From NCBI RefSeq assembly GCF_020497125.1, contig NC_059079.1, forward strand, positions 47,503,114 to 47,567,113: a DNA stretch of 64,000 bases, in the 5' to 3' direction. The translations under genes and the position numbers were made by a program. The notes beneath the pieces were generated by a model. It was given only the letters and a program-made list of their open reading frames with translations. It searched no databases and was not told the origin of the DNA. This DNA is from Mauremys mutica. Lineage: Eukaryota; Chordata; Testudines; Geoemydidae. This document shows positions 59,495 through 64,000 of the stretch, piece after piece (position 1 is the stretch's first letter; each line of letters opens with the position of its first letter).

Positions 59495-60413
59495 TCACCC
59501 CTTTGGTACTTCCACACTGACGCCACCAAACTAAAGGAGGCGGGGAGCAGAATTTGTCTGGGCTTACCCAAGGAAGGGCAGCTGTGCTTTGTGGTTGGGT
59601 GGCGGGAGAGGAAGGTGGTCAGAAACTGCTGCAAAAGGTGCTTGGTGGTCAGCTTTGCAGCAATGACTCATCCCCCCACCACACCCCCCGGAATGTGCAT
59701 AAAGGTATGAAATCTGGGTGGGATAAGTCTCTGTGTCCAAGCAGTGAAGAAGCCAGCACCCACCCTCCCTCCCCTAGTGGAGGCATATGACAGGCTGCGT
59801 TAGGACCTGCTGTGGGCATTATGCTAGTCGCCCCTTTTAAAGGGGGGCTGGGAAGGAATTTTTCCTGCACCATCAGAATTGGCTTTGGTGGAGTGTGTTT
59901 TTTTCACCTTCCTCACAGCAGGTGTGAGGATGGACCTTTTCTAGGGAATAGAAAAGGTGGTAGGCTATATGTCACAACTTATGGTGCAATATTTTGGGCA
60001 GATGTTCAATGCAGGTACTCCATAGGGAGGGCAGCCAGTGACCAGATAAATGGCCTGGTAAAGGACTTAAAAGGAGGTACTGGATAAAGGAACAGAATGT
60101 GGGAGGGGGTTCGGGGACTCCTATGATTGTTATGGCAGGGACCCAACCCCTCCCTCCCCCATTCTCATAGACCTCCTTAACACTCTTACGAGGCTGGTGG
60201 ATAGTAAGGTCCAAGCCATGGGTCGGCTGGGGGACCTGGATGGAAACAAAGGGGGGCTGGTGAAAGCCTCGGAGAATTGATTTGAATAAGCATGGATTTG
60301 CCTGCACTGTACACTTTATCTGCCAGGTAGTCCCAGACATCTATATAATAAAGTTGTGGCCTCATTAAAACCCATAACAAGTCTCCTCTCCTTCTTGCAG
60401 TATACCCAGACAA
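59495..60413 (+). mobile_element. YR retrotransposon 3' end, related to the 23-kb element
   Basis: The block 60080-60413 matches the minus strand of 23590-23250. Shared landmarks are CCTCCTTAAC, TAGTAAGGTCC/CAGTAAGGTCC, GCCTGCACTGTACAC, TAGTCCCAGACATCT, and AATAAAGTTGTGGCCT (60347-60362 versus 23355-23340). It thus represents the 3' end of the same family in opposite orientation. The upstream part (59.5-60.08 kb) is non-coding with TTTTAAAGGGGGGCTGGG and is probably untranslated or long-terminal sequence. No domains are visible. The left boundary is approximate. Confidence 0.6.
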
Positions 60414-60569
60414 TGCAATAGGTCGTGCGATGGAAGCTCAGATCAGCATATTTGAATGAGCTTTAATCTAGCTAACATGACTAAAAAATGAAGACAGGTT
60501 AAGATTAAGATTAAGAGTGGGCTAGTTAATATAGTATTTACCCGGGGGCACCAGGCAGGCTTCCACAGC

Positions 60570-60695
60570 TGGAATTAAGGCCTGCACCACCACATCTTCA
60601 CTATTATTTTTAGCCATACTAGCGTGATTAAAGCTAGATTGGGTATGCCTAGCTGAGCTGCAATCACATCTGTGACTGGAGTGTAGACATTTTGT
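60570..60695. repeat. MITE fragment (GTGTAGACAT end)
   Basis: ATCTTCACTATTATTTTTAG, AAAGCTAGATTGGGTATGCC and TGGAGTGTAGACAT resemble one end of a turtle MITE with GTGTAGACATACCC-type termini. The end itself is missing. Confidence 0.4.
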
Positions 60696-60699
60696 TTCT

Positions 60700-62480
60700 A
60701 CAGCGCCTCACAATCCTTCTGATTTTGTAGTATTGACCAAACTACTTGTGTACAATTTCAGACAGCTAAAGGAAATGTCAGTGCTCATCGTATTAATATA
60801 TCAAAGTCCTCTCTCATTGGCCCGTATCAATATATTTTGTAAATCCAAACTAAATGAATAGACAGTGAAGGAAGAACGTTCTGTCTTGATTGTAAATATG
60901 ATAGATAAGAATATTTATACTAAAGAGAATATATTGCCTGCAGAAAAATCAATCACACTTCAGTATACTCACTTCTGAAGGTGCATAACTCCTATCTAGT
61001 ATTAATGAGAGTTCTGTGTTTTTTGCTTTGACTGGTTGACTTTCATTACTGGGTAACAAGCACGTCAAACAAAACACGAATATGTGCTTTTCACATACCA
61101 TTCTATATATCTGTCCATAAATTCAGATGATGGAACAATTGTTTCCTCTAAATTCAGTCTGAGCAACACTATTAATTCTGACCCACTCTTTGGTAATTAA
61201 GAAAAAAAAACAATTTACCAGGGATGATATTTTGCAGTGCAATTTTATGCTTAAAATATTCTCTCTACTGTACTTTGTATGTTCTTTTCTTGGGCAGACT
61301 GTTGATTTTCCAAAATTCTTAGCACCAAGCTATGTAGCATGTCAGACTTCCCTATTAAAAACATTATTGTAATGATGATAACTTTGAATTAATAAGTCCT
61401 AAACAAATGCTTGTAATAAAATATTAGTAAAAGAAGTGAAGGAAAGTTTGTGAGTGAGTGTGATAGCTGCAGAATCAAGATTTTAATTATCTACAAAGCA
61501 TAGAAAAATGTATTGCTCATAGTCTTTGCTTAGTAATTAATTACCTGTTTCTTATTTTTGAAATGAACATTTTCCCCCCATTACACCTAAGTGGGAAATA
61601 AAGAGTACTATGCTTTGTGCTGTAATTTAGCTTACCACAATGAAGCAGAAAATAGTGAAGCACCAATGTTAAGGACAGTGCAGTTGATACCTTCTGGCTT
61701 TATAACTGCCAGTCTCCATGAGCCAGCAAACAGCAGCGTTTTCATAACAGAGTGTACATAGCTTGCCACAGCTCCTATTTACATGAAAAATTATACAAAA
61801 TCATTGAGAATGCAAAGGTCTTACAATCAAATGGGGAGGCAATGTTAGCTTTTAAAAGACAAGTTTAAAATAAACATTCCCTGTCATTTATGGGACATCA
61901 AATAAAACTATCTCAGGAACTACATCATAAAGGTGACTTCAGAGATATTTCAGTTATAAATTCTTTTGCAAACATTTATGGGGCCAGAAAAAGAAATAGA
62001 AGAAAGTATTTCAGAAGACTGGAAATTGTAGCGTGACAAGAATCCCTTATCTCTGTTCAGTAATAGTGAAGTGTGTTAAAATGATGGATGAGAATTCGCT
62101 TTCTCTCTGTTTCCTTTGCCAGCATTAACTACATTTCCTATCAGAACTGAAACATGCAGGGCAGATAGTCTGTGCTTATTTTGACTGAAGCAGGACTCAA
62201 ATAGGAAGAATGATATGATGGTAGTACAGGCCTCTCTCCCTGCCCCCACCCCACACATTTTTTAACACTTCAGTAGTCTGATACAATGTATGCAAAAGGA
62301 AAGCTCTCCTTGCTGAATGTATATCATTTGAGACATCAGCTGCACATTTACAAGTCCCCTACACATCTATATGAAATGGCTGTTAGATATCAAGTTCTGC
62401 CTTTATATAAACACATACAACAGTAATTGATTGCAACAGGAGGTGTATCTGGCAGGGGGAATGGGGAATAGAAATTTAAG
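60700..62480. other. Unassigned AT-rich intergenic DNA
   Basis: No gene or named repeat recognised. Confidence 0.4.
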
Positions 62481-62483
62481 AGT

Positions 62484-62577
62484 GAGACTTTCAAAGAAAA
62501 AGGGAGTAAGGCACCCAATTCTTACCAACTTGCAATGGAAATTGGGTGTCTAACTCCCTAGGTGTTTTTGAAAATAT
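62484..62577. repeat. Palindromic MITE-like repeat (GGGAGTAAGGCACCCAATT)
   Basis: GGGAGTAAGGCACCCAATT is mirrored by AATTGGGTGTCTAACTCCC (17 of 19 paired), and the outer TTTCAAAG pairs with TTTTTGAAAA. This is the clearest copy of the family also seen at 12.84, 27.28, 38.3 and 59.28 kb. Confidence 0.65.
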
Positions 62578-62579
62578 AA

Positions 62580-64000
62580 CCCTAGAAGGCCAAACAGAAT
62601 AACTTCCATTGACATCACTGGACTTAGCCCCTATGATAAAGCCTGATCCTGAGCCTCTGAAGCAAATGGGAGTTTTGTCATTGACATTGATGGGAGCAAG
62701 TCATTAACTTCCAATCCTGGAGTTGCCATGTAAACAAAATCCACAGTGACTTCAGCTCTATTATTGGGAGTGATCTACATCTGCAGGAATCTACTGAATT
62801 ATAGTCTAACTACTGGGCAGTTTCCCACAGATCTGTGAATAATCCAAAAACAACAACAAAACCCACACGGCACAATCACCAAGGAAATATTTACTTTTTT
62901 AAATTCAATCCAAATTTAAATTAAAACTCAGATCTATATTTTAAGGCCATGATTTTTTTTCTGTCCTCCTGCAATAACACTTTTCTTGAGAGCCCATCCT
63001 CTCAGACTACATTTTTTTCTAGATGTTCTTAAAGATTAATAATTTAGTGGGAAACAGGATTTTTTTTGTTATGATACCATGAACGTTACTTTCTTACATC
63101 ATAATATTAGTTACAACTAGTTAGTGATGCATAAAGGGAGAAAATGACAGAAGTTACAAACAGAATGAATGTGCTCAGATTTACTACTGCAAAGTTTTCA
63201 AATATTCTCATAATGGACTTTTCATTCTGAGAAGTACAAGCTTCTGACATAGAAGTTTTGCTCTGAATGAAACTTTGTTAATGCTAAGGAGAGGAAAGTG
63301 AGGGAATTGAAAGTCAATCTTCATTGTAACACTTCACTGTGGACTAAAGAGAGATGAAGGATTCTGTTCAAGCCACATTTTCCAGTTCTCTGAAATTCTG
63401 CGTACCTGCCTTTTTTGTTAACTGTATCACATTAGAACAATGAAACATGTACAGTTAAAATGATCACTTTCTGCATAAAATGACCTACTGTATATCTAGT
63501 ACAATTTTTTATTATAGAATACAGATGTTCTGTTATTATGACAGGGTAATGGGAATATCTACACATCCACATTGTGCAAAAAAAATAAGTGTCATTCTTC
63601 TATCCATAGCCATAGATATGTTTTAACCCATAGTTCTGGACCCTCACTGAACTGAGCTAACAGGTCCAAAGAGGCATTACTTGGGGAAACAAAAATCAGT
63701 GTGAAGGGCGTCACATCCTCAAATATCATCCATACCTCTTCATCAACAGATGTTACTTAAACTTTGTACCCAAAAGGAAATGTGATCTCAAAAACAGACA
63801 TTGTGACCAATAATTAATACTATACTGAGTCAGTTTCTAGTGTTCAAACAATTATGGCACATTTCTATTCACAAATCCAGAAGCATTTGTCATTGCTGAG
63901 TAGCTGACATGAATGAAAAATGTAATTATATTAAACATGCTGAATTCTTTTGGCACTGATGTGGCTGTACTATGCTATGCAATGCAATCCAATAGGAATT
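62580..64000. other. Unassigned intergenic DNA
   Basis: A short palindromic tract (GCCTGATCCTGAGCCTCTG ... GACATTGATGGGAGC) lies near 62640-62700. Beyond that nothing was recognised to the end of the window. Confidence 0.4.

Overview
The window looks like AT-rich intergenic DNA from a reptile, most likely a turtle. The evidence is the repeat mix: CR1 LINEs ending in ATTCTATG-type tails, old L2/L3-like LINEs, MIR/CORE-SINE copies, tyrosine-recombinase (DIRS/Ngaro-like) retrotransposons, Penelope-like fragments, hAT- and Harbinger-like MITEs, and solo LTRs. I recognise no host gene, exon or RNA gene. Every open frame with recognisable protein similarity belongs to a broken retroelement.

Layout. 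1-9.9 kb: mostly unassigned, with a MIR copy (2.55 kb), a short inverted-repeat MITE (3.8 kb) and two CR1 tails (5.1 and 6.8 kb). 9.9-19 kb: a decayed L2-like LINE (9.9-11.2 kb), a nested Penelope fragment split by a solo LTR (16.4-16.85 kb) and two LINE reverse-transcriptase relics (17.0 and 18.3 kb). 23-32 kb: two tyrosine-recombinase retrotransposon remnants on the minus strand. The first (23.2-26.7 kb) has gag-, RT- and RNase H-like pieces and is interrupted by a 565-bp hAT MITE with a perfect 8-bp target duplication. The second (30.1-31.5 kb) keeps the start of a recombinase. 32-37 kb: a 27/28 inverted repeat, a Harbinger-like multi-hairpin MITE, a palindromic element with two opposed tRNA-like halves, and a 1.35-kb solo LTR. 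39.9-43.3 kb: the most complete element, a CR1 with esterase tail, APE endonuclease, RT and 3' tail, broken by stops and frameshifts. 44.9-47.2 kb: an older CR1/L3. 48-53.4 kb: a solo LTR, a second Harbinger-like MITE, a CR1 3' end, a third type of solo LTR and an inverted Penelope-type repeat. 57.9-60.4 kb: a perfect hairpin, a nested-palindrome MITE and a plus-strand 3' end related to the 23-kb element.

The most striking observation is at 16.4-16.85 kb. On the minus strand the Penelope-like fragment carries a hammerhead-ribozyme-like core (CUGACGA, 6-bp stem II, GAAA, AGCU). A 325-bp solo LTR has inserted exactly in the loop of stem II. Both insertions keep perfect target duplications (11 bp and 6 bp), so the order of events can be read directly. 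Four solo LTRs with target duplications of 6, 5, 5 and 4 bp indicate several distinct retrovirus-like invasions.
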